Shown in pieces: positions 43,054 to 50,136 of a DNA stretch of 64,000 nt. This stretch comes from UBA1941 sp046329555. GTDB taxonomy: Bacteria; Bacteroidota; Bacteroidia; Chitinophagales; LD1. The notes beneath the pieces were generated by a model, which saw only the letters and a list, made by a program, of their open reading frames with translations, ran no database searches and was not told the origin of the DNA. How positions within the stretch are numbered: position 1 is the stretch's first letter; each line of letters opens with the position of its first letter. The stretch is taken from contig JAXLUK010000001.1 in assembly GCA_046329555.1 (NCBI GenBank), forward strand, positions 372,001-436,000. Reading direction: 5' to 3'. Made by a program: the position numbers and the translations under genes.

Positions 43054-43692
43054 GTGAAAGAGGAAAAATCAGGTGATAAACGGGCGCAAATTCTGGCTGC
43101 CGCAGAACAATTGTTCGCGCAGAAAGATTTTGATGCCGTTTCGGTTCGCGAACTGGCCGCTGCGGCTGGTGTAAACCTGGCGATGATCTCCTATTACTTC
43201 GGTTCTAAAGAGAAACTGCTGGAAGCCCTGATTGAAACCAAGATGCAGCTGTCGTTCACTGCCATTCAGGAATTAGAACGCCGCGATGCGCCGGCTATGG
43301 AAAAAATTTTAGCAGTGGCTGATTGGCAGGTTGATCGGATTATGCAAAACAGATATTTCCAAAGAATCATTTTCCGGGAAATGCTGCACAATACCCGCCC
43401 GGAAATCAATTCCTTCATCATTAAAAACATTGACCGCAACCGCCGGCTGATTCACCAAATCATTCAACAAGGTATTGACCGCAAAGAGTTCCGCGGGGTA
43501 GATACGGATATGGTATTGCTATCGTTCTATGCTACCATCAATCACCTGGTTAGCGCCTGCCGGTATTCCATGCATTTGTTTCAGAAAAATTCGGAACAGG
43601 AACTCTTCACTCCCGATTTCTCTGAACGCGTAAAAAATCATTTAAAGTCGTTGCTGAAGGCCATGCTTCAGCCTACAATTTCCAGTATATGA
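43054..43692 (+). CDS. TetR/AcrR family transcriptional regulator
   Basis: 212 residues from a GTG start. The N-terminal helix-turn-helix reads RAQILAAAEQLFAQKDFDAV, then SVRELAAAAGVNLAMISYYF and GSKEKLLEAL, the standard TetR DNA-binding domain. The C-terminal helical domain would bind the inducer. Its gene leads the tolC-hlyD-emrB operon, overlapping tolC as ATGA, so it probably represses its own operon and responds to a substrate of the pump. Inducer unknown. Confidence 0.88.
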   Translation: MKEEKSGDKRAQILAAAEQLFAQKDFDAVSVRELAAAAGVNLAMISYYFGSKEKLLEALIETKMQLSFTAIQELERRDAPAMEKILAVADWQVDRIMQNRYFQRIIFREMLHNTRPEINSFIIKNIDRNRRLIHQIIQQGIDRKEFRGVDTDMVLLSFYATINHLVSACRYSMHLFQKNSEQELFTPDFSERVKNHLKSLLKAMLQPTISSI

Positions 43693-45011
43693 AAAAATAT
43701 CTGACCATTCTTTTAGGGATGAGCCTGGTTGGTGTTCAGGCTCAAAAAACGCAACAACTTACCCTGTCGCAGGCAATTGATTTGGGCATGAAAAACAGCC
43801 GTCAGTTGATGGTGAGCGATTCACGTAGTCAGTTGGCACAAGCGAAATACGACCAGCAACGTTTTTCTACCATTCCGGCACTCACCATCAACTCATCCTA
43901 TAATTATTTGAGTCCGAACGTGGCCGAAGCCAAATTCCCCACCGGGTTGAATCAATACTCTTTGGTTGGTCTCACCTTGTTGAATCAGCAAACCAACCGC
44001 GCCTCGCTGTCGCAAACTATTTTTGCCGGCTTGCGTGGCTGGAATATTATCAACGCCACCAAAAATCAAATGCAGGCAGCGCAATTGGATGCGCAGAAAG
44101 ATCAGGCGGAAGTGAAGAACAATATCATCACCGCTTTTTACAACCACTACAAACTCACGGAATCCAAGCAAGTAGTGGATAAGAATATCGAAGTGCTGGA
44201 AAAGCGCAAAACCGATATGCAAAATATGGAGAAAGTGGGTATGGCCTTGAAAAACGATGTACTGAAAGTGGATCTGGCCTTACTGAATCTGAAACAAAGT
44301 GCGGCCGAAGTGCAGAGTGCGCTTGATATCAGCAATTTCAATTTAGATGTGATGCTGGGCCTACCCGAAGGGACGATCATCAACTGCGCTACCAGTGGTT
44401 TGTTTCCCTCCAAGCCGAATACCTCGGTGGCTTCCTGGTTGCAAACCGGCATGAACAGTCGCCCTGATTTAAAAGCAGCCGTCCTTCGCCGCGATGCAGC
44501 CAACAGAATGGTTAAAGTGGCCAGGGGCGGTTACTCGCCTGTCATCAACGCCGGATTCAATTTCTACTACAGCAATCCCAACCAGCGCGTATTTCTGATT
44601 CAGGAAAGTCAGCGGCACAGTTATTTCTGGTCGTGGGACATTGGCGTTTCCCTCAGCTGGAACCTCACCAATTTGTTCACCACTACCTATCAAATTCACG
44701 AAGCCAAGGCCAATTTGCGCCAGGCCGATGCGGCAACTGCGGCCATGAACGACGCGAGCAGAATGGAAATCAACGCCAATTATTCCGCCTACAAGCTGGC
44801 TATCGATAAAATTAATATGGCCGAAAAAGCCGTAGAGCAAAGTACCGAAGACCAACGCATCACCAAGAACCAATACGACAATGGCATCCGGAATATTACC
44901 GATTTACTGGAGGCCGATAACAATATCACCCGTTCTCAAATCAATTTAGTTAATGCCCGCATTGATGCCGAAATCGCCTATGCGAAGCTGGTAAAAGCGG
45001 CAGGAAATTAA
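43689..45011 (+). CDS. TolC family outer membrane efflux protein
   Basis: 440 residues with a signal peptide (KKYLTILLGMSLVGVQAQ). It shows the two repeated outer membrane efflux units: LTLSQAIDLGMKNSRQLMVS and ASLSQTIFAGLRGWNIINAT in the first half, and RPDLKAAVLRRDAANRMVKV and GVSLSWNLTNLFTTTYQIHE in the second, with long coiled-coil helices. It would form the trimeric exit duct for the HlyD/EmrB pump encoded next. A 21-bp gap leads to the adaptor gene. Confidence 0.9.
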   Translation: MKKYLTILLGMSLVGVQAQKTQQLTLSQAIDLGMKNSRQLMVSDSRSQLAQAKYDQQRFSTIPALTINSSYNYLSPNVAEAKFPTGLNQYSLVGLTLLNQQTNRASLSQTIFAGLRGWNIINATKNQMQAAQLDAQKDQAEVKNNIITAFYNHYKLTESKQVVDKNIEVLEKRKTDMQNMEKVGMALKNDVLKVDLALLNLKQSAAEVQSALDISNFNLDVMLGLPEGTIINCATSGLFPSKPNTSVASWLQTGMNSRPDLKAAVLRRDAANRMVKVARGGYSPVINAGFNFYYSNPNQRVFLIQESQRHSYFWSWDIGVSLSWNLTNLFTTTYQIHEAKANLRQADAATAAMNDASRMEINANYSAYKLAIDKINMAEKAVEQSTEDQRITKNQYDNGIRNITDLLEADNNITRSQINLVNARIDAEIAYAKLVKAAGN

Positions 45012-45032
45012 TCTCAATTCAACAATCACAAT

Positions 45033-46133
45033 ATGGCAGACCAATTCAACAACGAAGAAGAAGCTACAAAAAAGAAAAGCTTCGTAGTACCGGTAATCAT
45101 TGCGCTGGTGGCACTGGCCGGCGGCTATTACGCCTTCTCAAAAATTATGTACAACCTGCATAACGAGGATACAGAAAACTCGCAGATCGAGGCCAATATC
45201 AATTCTATTGTGCCTAAAGTGGCAGGCTATATCAATGAAATCAGGGTGAAAGAAAATCAGTTCGTTCACCAGGGCGATACGCTGGTGCGCATCGACGACC
45301 GCGACTTGCAGATTCGCGTGCAGCAGGCAGCCGTGGCGCTGGAAAATGCAAGAGCCAATGTAGAGGTGGTGCGCAGCAACACCGGAACAGCCAATGCCAA
45401 TGTGGTGGCGGCTAATGTAGGTACACAAGCCACACAGGCCAATATTGAAGCTGCGGAAATCAGACTCTGGCAGGCCAACCAGGATTTTGAGCGATTCAAA
45501 AAGCTATTGGAGTTAGGTAGCGCCACGCCACAGCAATTCGACAATGCCAAGGCTGCGCGTGAAACCGCCGAGAAAAATGTTGAAGCGCAAAAGCGCATCC
45601 TCAGTTCGTTGAAAGAACAAGTAAATGTTAGTCGCGCCAATTCTTCGGCTAGCGAAAAATCCGTTCGTTTAGCCGAACTGATGGTTGAACAACGCCAGGC
45701 GGAATTAGACATGGCCAAATTGCAGCTCAGCTATGCCACGCTGGTTGCCCCTTGCGATGGCTATGTGTCTAAGAAAAATGTTCAGGTGGGTCAGTTAGTA
45801 AATGCCGGTCAGAACCTGTTTGCCCTTGTTGACGAACGCGATATTTGGGTAACCGCGAACTTTAAAGAAACGCAAATAGAAAAAATCAAGGTAGGTCAGC
45901 CGGTAACGGTAGAAGTGGATGCTTATCCCGATATGAAGTTTGAAGGAAAGGTAGAGTCTTTCTCTTCCGCAACAGGTTCGCGGTTTGCCCTTTTACCACC
46001 CGATAATGCCACCGGTAATTTCGTAAAAGTAGTGCAGCGCATTCCGGTGCGCATTGCGTTGAATAAGTCTACAGACAAGGCGCATCCGCTGCGCGCCGGC
46101 ATGAACGTAAAAGTGATTGTGAAAACAAGCTAA
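45033..46133 (+). CDS. HlyD/EmrA family periplasmic adaptor
   Basis: 366 residues. One membrane anchor (VVPVIIALVALAGGYYAF) is followed by the biotinyl-lipoyl-like domain (NSIVPKVAGYINEIRVKENQ, then FVHQGDTLVRIDDRDLQIRV). A long coiled-coil hairpin with Ala-rich heptads follows, and the second lipoyl half reads LVAPCDGYVSKKNVQVGQLV. The beta-barrel end is VTANFKETQIEKIKVGQPV. This is the EmrA arrangement that bridges an MFS pump and TolC across the periplasm. Confidence 0.9.
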   Translation: MADQFNNEEEATKKKSFVVPVIIALVALAGGYYAFSKIMYNLHNEDTENSQIEANINSIVPKVAGYINEIRVKENQFVHQGDTLVRIDDRDLQIRVQQAAVALENARANVEVVRSNTGTANANVVAANVGTQATQANIEAAEIRLWQANQDFERFKKLLELGSATPQQFDNAKAARETAEKNVEAQKRILSSLKEQVNVSRANSSASEKSVRLAELMVEQRQAELDMAKLQLSYATLVAPCDGYVSKKNVQVGQLVNAGQNLFALVDERDIWVTANFKETQIEKIKVGQPVTVEVDAYPDMKFEGKVESFSSATGSRFALLPPDNATGNFVKVVQRIPVRIALNKSTDKAHPLRAGMNVKVIVKTS

Positions 46134-46163
46134 AACCAGGTTTTCGCCAAACCAACCAAGTAT

Positions 46164-47753
46164 ATGGAGACAACCATTCCCTCTACCGTTGAATACGGAT
46201 TCCGGAGGATTATTATTACCATAACCCTGATTGCGTGTACGCTGCTGGAAATGATTGATACCAGCATCGTAAACGTAGCCACCACGCAATTGATGGGCAA
46301 CCTGGGTTGTACCATGAGCGAAATCAGTTGGGTAGTGGCGGCCTATAGTATTGCCAACGTCATCGTGGTGCCGATGTCGGGTTGGCTAAGCATTCGCTTG
46401 GGAAGACGAAACTATTTTGGCGGCTCGGTGATTCTGTTCACCATTGCCTCAGTGCTCTGCGGCAATTCCACCAATATCTGGGAGCTCGTATTTTTCCGCT
46501 TTGTACAAGGCCTGGGCGGCGGCGCACTGTTAGCCACTTCGCAAACCATTCTCACCGAAATTTATCCGCCGCAAGACCGCGGCAAAGCCAGTGCCTTGTA
46601 CGGCATGGGCGTAATTATGGGCCCAACGCTGGGCCCGCTGATGGGCGGCTTCATCGTAGATAATTACGATTGGCCCATGATTTTCTACGTCAACATTCCC
46701 ATCGGCATCATCGCCGCATTTCTAACGTTCACTTTTATTAAGGATGTGGTTCTTGTAGATGAGAATATTAAAAAGCTGGGCGTTGACTGGATGGGTATTT
46801 TCTTACTGGTAGCCGGCGTAGGTGCGCTGCAATTTATTCTTGAAAAAGGCGAAGAAAAAGACTGGTTTGAAACTACATATATTTCGGTAGCCACCGCTAT
46901 TGCCGTTTTCGGCATCCTGTTTTTTGTATTGTGGGAAACGCGATGGGCCAAAAATCCTGTAGTTGATTTTACCATACTGTCTAAAGGCAATGTAGCCATC
47001 GGCACCGTGCTTTCCTTCATTCTGGGGTTCGGACTATTTTCTTCCGTATTCATCTACCCCATTTTTGTGCAGCGATTCCTGGGTTTTACGGCTTTCCAAA
47101 CGGGGTTATCGTTGCTACCCGGTGCGCTCACCAGTGGGTTTATGATGCCCATTGTGGGCACTATGCTGGCGAAGGGTTTCAAGCCCAAGTACATGATTCC
47201 ATTCGGACTGCTCATCTTCGCCATTTTCACCTTTTCGATGTCGCAGATTTTGACGCCGCAAACGGGTGATGAGTCGTTTACCATTCCGTTACTCATTCGC
47301 GGCATTGGTTTGGGTTTGCTGTTTGTGCCGCTCACCACCATGACGTTAGGCGGCCTGCACGGCCGTGATATTGGCTCTGCTGCAGGCTTAACGGGCATGA
47401 TCAGGCAGTTAGGCGGGTCGTTCGGGGTGGCCTTGTGTTCTACTTTTATCGGGCACATGAGCATGGTACACCGCGCCGATTTAGTATCGCATCTCAGCGT
47501 GTATGATGCACCCACTATGGAGCGCGTAAACCTGTTAACGTTAGGCTTAATGAGCAAGGCGCAAAGTGTAGCGGCGGCTACGCAGCAAGCTTATGCTGCC
47601 ATTGATTTGACGATATTAAAACAGGCTACATTGCTGACGTATATCGATACCTTTATGTACTTAGGGGTATTCTTCATTGCCTGCATTCCCTTGGTATTAT
47701 TTGCGAAGAATTTGCAAATCGACAAAGGCGCAGACACCAGCGGCGGGCATTAA
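46164..47753 (+). CDS. DHA2 family drug/proton efflux pump (EmrB/QacA type)
   Basis: 529 residues with about fourteen helices. Family signatures include LIACTLLEMIDTSIVNVATT in the first helix, SWVVAAYSIANVIVVPMSGW, the loop 2-3 WLSIRLGRRNYFGGS, and the helix 5 motif C-like GPTLGPLMGGFI. The Asp in LEMIDTSIVNVA is the usual proton/substrate residue. It is the inner-membrane pump of the operon, probably exporting lipophilic compounds. Specificity is not visible. Confidence 0.91.
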   Translation: METTIPSTVEYGFRRIIITITLIACTLLEMIDTSIVNVATTQLMGNLGCTMSEISWVVAAYSIANVIVVPMSGWLSIRLGRRNYFGGSVILFTIASVLCGNSTNIWELVFFRFVQGLGGGALLATSQTILTEIYPPQDRGKASALYGMGVIMGPTLGPLMGGFIVDNYDWPMIFYVNIPIGIIAAFLTFTFIKDVVLVDENIKKLGVDWMGIFLLVAGVGALQFILEKGEEKDWFETTYISVATAIAVFGILFFVLWETRWAKNPVVDFTILSKGNVAIGTVLSFILGFGLFSSVFIYPIFVQRFLGFTAFQTGLSLLPGALTSGFMMPIVGTMLAKGFKPKYMIPFGLLIFAIFTFSMSQILTPQTGDESFTIPLLIRGIGLGLLFVPLTTMTLGGLHGRDIGSAAGLTGMIRQLGGSFGVALCSTFIGHMSMVHRADLVSHLSVYDAPTMERVNLLTLGLMSKAQSVAAATQQAYAAIDLTILKQATLLTYIDTFMYLGVFFIACIPLVLFAKNLQIDKGADTSGGH

Positions 47754-47864
47754 AAAAAAATGGGAGCTGCTCATAAGAACAACTCCCCGCGTGGTTTGGC
47801 ACCGCTGCAAATATAGCGAAAAAGAAATAAGCCCTTTGAGCAAACATTTTTTGAAGACGAATTT

Positions 47865-48007
47865 GGGCGTTCCCTCACCCCGCGGAAGTTGGCGTTAAAA
47901 TGAAATGCAGTGATGCGGGGTTCGGGCCGGGCTGCTGCGGGGTTCCGTGCTCCACTTCGTTTCGCACCGGTCCGCCCATGGCGGCCCGCCCTCCGCATCC
48001 CTAACGC
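47865..48007 (+). repeat. GC-rich dispersed intergenic repeat, copy B
   Basis: Begins GGGCGTTCCCTCACCCCGCG, contains GATGCGGGGTTCGGGCCGGG and ends CATCCCTAACGC. It is the plus-strand counterpart of copy A at 39500-39660. The dyads (such as GGTCCGCCCATGGCGGCC) suggest hairpins. Confidence 0.75.
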
Positions 48008-48050
48008 AACGCCTTGCCGTAGCTTATGCGCGTATCAGTTACACCTGATT

Positions 48051-48115
48051 GATTTTCGATGTTCGACTATTCGATATGCGACTTTTCGATGTTCGATGTT
48101 CGATTGTTCGATGAT
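48051..48115 (+). repeat. Degenerate TTCGAT tandem array
   Basis: About eight units of seven to eight bases carrying TTCGAT or close variants (GTTCGAC, ATGCGAC, GTTCGAT, TGTTCGAT). The units are contiguous and vary at their first two bases. No coding or hairpin role is evident. Confidence 0.7.
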
Positions 48116-48182
48116 TTGAGCATGCTTATTTCCGAACTGCGCGCTAATAATTACGGCATTTGTCAAGTTAGATTCTCTTTCC

Positions 48183-48209
48183 ACCATGATTCAGCACGTC
48201 CCAATCGTC
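48183..48209 (+). repeat. 27-bp direct repeat, left copy flanking the IS110 element
   Basis: Starts ACCATGATTCAGC and ends GTCCCAATCGTC. It differs from the right copy at 49998-50024 at three of 27 positions, in the same orientation. Both are followed by further GTCC-rich sequence, so the similarity may extend as a looser repeat. Confidence 0.65.
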
Positions 48210-48295
48210 TTTAAGTCCCAACGTCCCAACTATCGAACATCCCTTCCGCGCACCTTATGGCACTTGCCACGAGCGCGAGGGGGCGAAGCGAAAAT

Positions 48296-48404
48296 CCTTT
48301 TTTGTAGCAGCATCAGTAAAGACTTACGATGTTGGAACGGTAGGAGTTGTGGGCTTAAGTGTATTGGAAACATCGTAAGTCAATTGCTGCTGCTACAAAA
48401 AAGA
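48296..48404. repeat. Long imperfect inverted repeat (hairpin or MITE-like)
   Basis: Left arm runs about 48298-48333 and right arm 48368-48402. Outer 14-bp arms (CTTTTTTGTAGCAG / CTGCTACAAAAAAG) and inner 13-bp arms (GACTTACGATGTT / AACATCGTAAGTC) pair perfectly, with an unpaired bulge of 10 versus 8 bases between. The loop is about 34 bases. A T run on the left and an A run on the right rule out an ordinary terminator. Confidence 0.75.
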
Positions 48405-48442
48405 TTGAAGGTACTATCATTAAAACAAGTAAAACATAAAAT

Positions 48443-49585
48443 TTAATTTTGCACCAACCGAGAGGCGTTGCTTGCCGATAACTGACGCAATTGACGACCT
48501 TCTGTAGCCCCCTTCGGGGGGCTACCTTTTTTCAGAGCGCCAATGGCGCTCAACCGAGAGGCAATTGCTGCCTCCTCCTCAGCAATCAATGGCATGTTTC
48601 TAAAGTTCTCTCCATTTTTGAACAAGGCATAAATGATAACTAACAGTTTTTTTTGCACCGCTACGTAGCTCTTCATTTTTATATGATGCCGTTCGTAGGT
48701 TCTCAAATAAAGATGAATAAATGGAGCTATTCGGTATCTAACTGTGTTGAAGGCCGGCATATACAATGCTCTTCTGATGCGACTGTTTCCTTGCTTCGAT
48801 ATCCTTGTTTTCCCCACTCGTTTGCCGGAACTGTTCTCTATCACATCATAACCACTATAGCTTATTAACTGGCGGCTGTTCTCAAACAAATCAAAACCGT
48901 TGGTTTCTGCGATGACCACTGCAACGGTCAGCATGCCTAGGCCTTTAATTGCGGCAATGCGTTCGACCTTACCAAACACGTCCGGGTTGGACATGAGATG
49001 CTTCTTAATCAGCTCCTCTAATTGTGCCACTTGCTTGTCGATATGAGTTAACGTCGCCTTTAGCTGCTTGGTCACGCTGTGGATGACGTACATTGATGCC
49101 TCTAACGAAAGCAACTGATTAGAAACTTCTGTGCGAATCTCCTGAAGCCTTTGGTGTTGACGGGTTAGGGTTCGTAAATGGAAAAAGAACGGACTCATAG
49201 GAGTCCATTCAGGAAGCGCCTGTTCACAAATCATTTGCGCCAGTCCCTGGGCATCTGATTTATCTGTTTTGGTTTTAATACCCGTAGCTTTGAGATAATC
49301 CTTGGCCCGATTAGCCAGAATTACAGTAACCCTATATTTTCTCTGGGAAAAAAACAAGGCACAGTTTTCATAATACACCCCAGTGGCTTCCATCCCGATA
49401 GTGAGCGGTACTTCCTTTTGCTTGTGATGCTTCGTAATCCAGATCTCAAGCAGCCGGAAGCCTGATGCGGTGTTACTAAATTTTGTGCTTGCCACTACTT
49501 TAACCCGTTGTGTGGCGTCAATAGTGCTCATGCAGGCATAGCACTCTTTTGAACCAATGTCAATACCAACAGCGTACTTAATCAT
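48443..49585 (-). CDS. IS110-family transposase (DEDD recombinase)
   Basis: 380 residues from the ATG at 49585, starting MIKYAVGIDIGSKECYACMS, where the first acidic residue of the DEDD site sits. TKTDKSDAQGLAQMI follows in the N-terminal half. The C-terminal Transposase_20 part reads RIAAIKGLGMLTVAVVIAET, LISYSGYDVIENSSGKRVGK and SKQGNSRIRRALYMPAFNT, with the conserved Ser in the SKQGNSRIRR region. A frame open to 49642 would add 19 residues before the family start and is rejected. The last ~35 residues are low in similarity and come from the terminal region of the element. Confidence 0.9.
   Translation of the reverse strand: MIKYAVGIDIGSKECYACMSTIDATQRVKVVASTKFSNTASGFRLLEIWITKHHKQKEVPLTIGMEATGVYYENCALFFSQRKYRVTVILANRAKDYLKATGIKTKTDKSDAQGLAQMICEQALPEWTPMSPFFFHLRTLTRQHQRLQEIRTEVSNQLLSLEASMYVIHSVTKQLKATLTHIDKQVAQLEELIKKHLMSNPDVFGKVERIAAIKGLGMLTVAVVIAETNGFDLFENSRQLISYSGYDVIENSSGKRVGKTRISKQGNSRIRRALYMPAFNTVRYRIAPFIHLYLRTYERHHIKMKSYVAVQKKLLVIIYALFKNGENFRNMPLIAEEEAAIASRLSAIGALKKGSPPKGATEGRQLRQLSASNASRLVQN
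48455..48562 (+). repeat. 12-bp direct repeat in the transposase 3' end
   Basis: CAACCGAGAGGC occurs at 48455-48466 and 48551-48562, 96 bp apart and in the same frame. Each encodes an ASRL segment on the minus strand (residues near AAIASRLSAIG and SNASRLVQN). It could reflect a duplication at the element's right end. Confidence 0.6.
48504..48532 (+). terminator. Terminator hairpin inside the transposase 3' end, opposite strand
   Basis: GTAGCCCCC, a TTCG loop and GGGGGCTAC are followed on the plus strand by a T run. It would stop plus-strand transcripts arriving from the efflux operon side. On the minus strand it encodes the transposase residues around KKGSPPKGATEG. Confidence 0.7.
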
Positions 49586-49699
49586 TTGATTGTTTTTAAA
49601 ATGAATAAAAAGTCGCAGAAAAAACCCTTTCATCTTCCTCACTCATGGTATAGCTCGTATAGGCATATTGCTTATCGATTAGGTACTATTGGGAATCAA

Positions 49700-49860
49700 A
49701 AAGAGAAAACAGGTGCAGATTAACCTACAATAGAGCGTCAATGCGCGTGCGAAGCACCCAAGTTGCTGCACCTGCTTTTTCTACTACCAGCCAAGATACG
49801 AGATACTTCTTTTCTTGTTCAAAGCGTCTTATATCTTATTGAATGCAAAGATATGAGCGC
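49700..49860 (-). ncRNA. Candidate IS110 bridge RNA region
   Basis: CAGGTGCAG (49710-49718) and CTGCACCTG (49766-49774) form a perfect nine-base stem. Its 47-base interior carries a small stem (GTGC-GAA-GCAC). A second stem, ATATCTT (49831-49837) / AAGATAT (49848-49854), lies further upstream. IS110-group elements transcribe a structured guide RNA from this 5' side of the transposase, about 125-270 bases before the start codon here. The ends are not defined and the stem-loop contents have not been compared with target or donor sequences. Confidence 0.45.
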
Positions 49861-49997
49861 AGCACCCGGCCGCGATCCTGCGGCTTCGTAGTTTTAGCGC
49901 AGGCGAGCGGCGCGCCACAAAAAAAATTTAAAATGGTAAAAATTGATTTGGCCTCGCTGTACTTGTCATCGGAATATAACACCCATCTGAAAACCAC

Positions 49998-50024
49998 ACC
50001 ATAATTCAGCGAGTCCCAATCGTC
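49998..50024 (+). repeat. 27-bp direct repeat, right copy flanking the IS110 element
   Basis: Starts ACCATAATTCAGC and ends GTCCCAATCGTC. It matches the copy at 48183-48209 at 24 of 27 positions. The two copies lie about 1.8 kb apart on either side of the transposase gene. Confidence 0.65.
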
Positions 50025-50136
50025 CTATCGTCCCCATCGTCCAAACCGTCCCCAACCCTCGAACCTCTATTCGCCTTCTGCATCAGCTATTGCGCTGTAG
50101 GTGGCACCGTTAGTGTACTACTTAGTTGCCACTGCC

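Larger units (their letters stand above)
47754..48442. other. 689-bp intergenic region rich in repeats
   Basis: No gene is supported. It contains, in order, GC-rich repeat copy B (47865-48007), a TTCGAT tandem array (48051-48115), a copy of a 27-bp repeat (48183-48209) and a long imperfect hairpin (48296-48404). The IS110 transposase gene follows on the other strand. It behaves like a site where mobile and repetitive DNA has built up. Confidence 0.8.
48440..49870 (-). mobile_element. IS110-family insertion sequence, boundaries approximate
   Basis: The transposase gene plus its structured 5' non-coding region (49586 to about 49860) define the element. IS110-type elements often lack terminal inverted repeats and target duplications, so the exact ends cannot be read from this copy alone. 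Two 27-bp direct repeats outside it (48183, 49998) belong to the host flanks or to a larger repeat. Confidence 0.65.
49586..50136. other. 551-bp non-coding region between the IS110 transposase and SDR genes
   Basis: No gene is supported. The part next to the transposase holds two RNA-like stem structures (49710-49774 and 49831-49854). The part next to the SDR gene has the right copy of the 27-bp repeat (49998-50024) and a GTCC-rich stretch. A GC-rich patch at 49860-49918 has no clear partner. Confidence 0.75.

Noticed and set aside
47762..47800. Terminator after emrB
   Set aside because: GGGAGCTGCTC and GAACAACTCCC pair only with two mismatches and no T run follows.
48051..48115. CRISPR array
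   Set aside because: The TTCGAT units are contiguous, six to eight bases long, with no spacers and no cas genes nearby.
48296..48404. Rho-independent terminator reading of the long hairpin
   Set aside because: The T run precedes the left arm and the A run follows the right arm, the wrong orientation for either strand.
49586..49642. N-terminal extension of the IS110 transposase
   Set aside because: The family starts at the VGIDIG segment encoded from 49585; the extra codons fall in the non-coding 5' region.
50008..50070. CRISPR-like GTCC repeats next to the SDR gene
   Set aside because: Units are irregular and short, with no spacer structure; treated as part of a dispersed low-complexity repeat.
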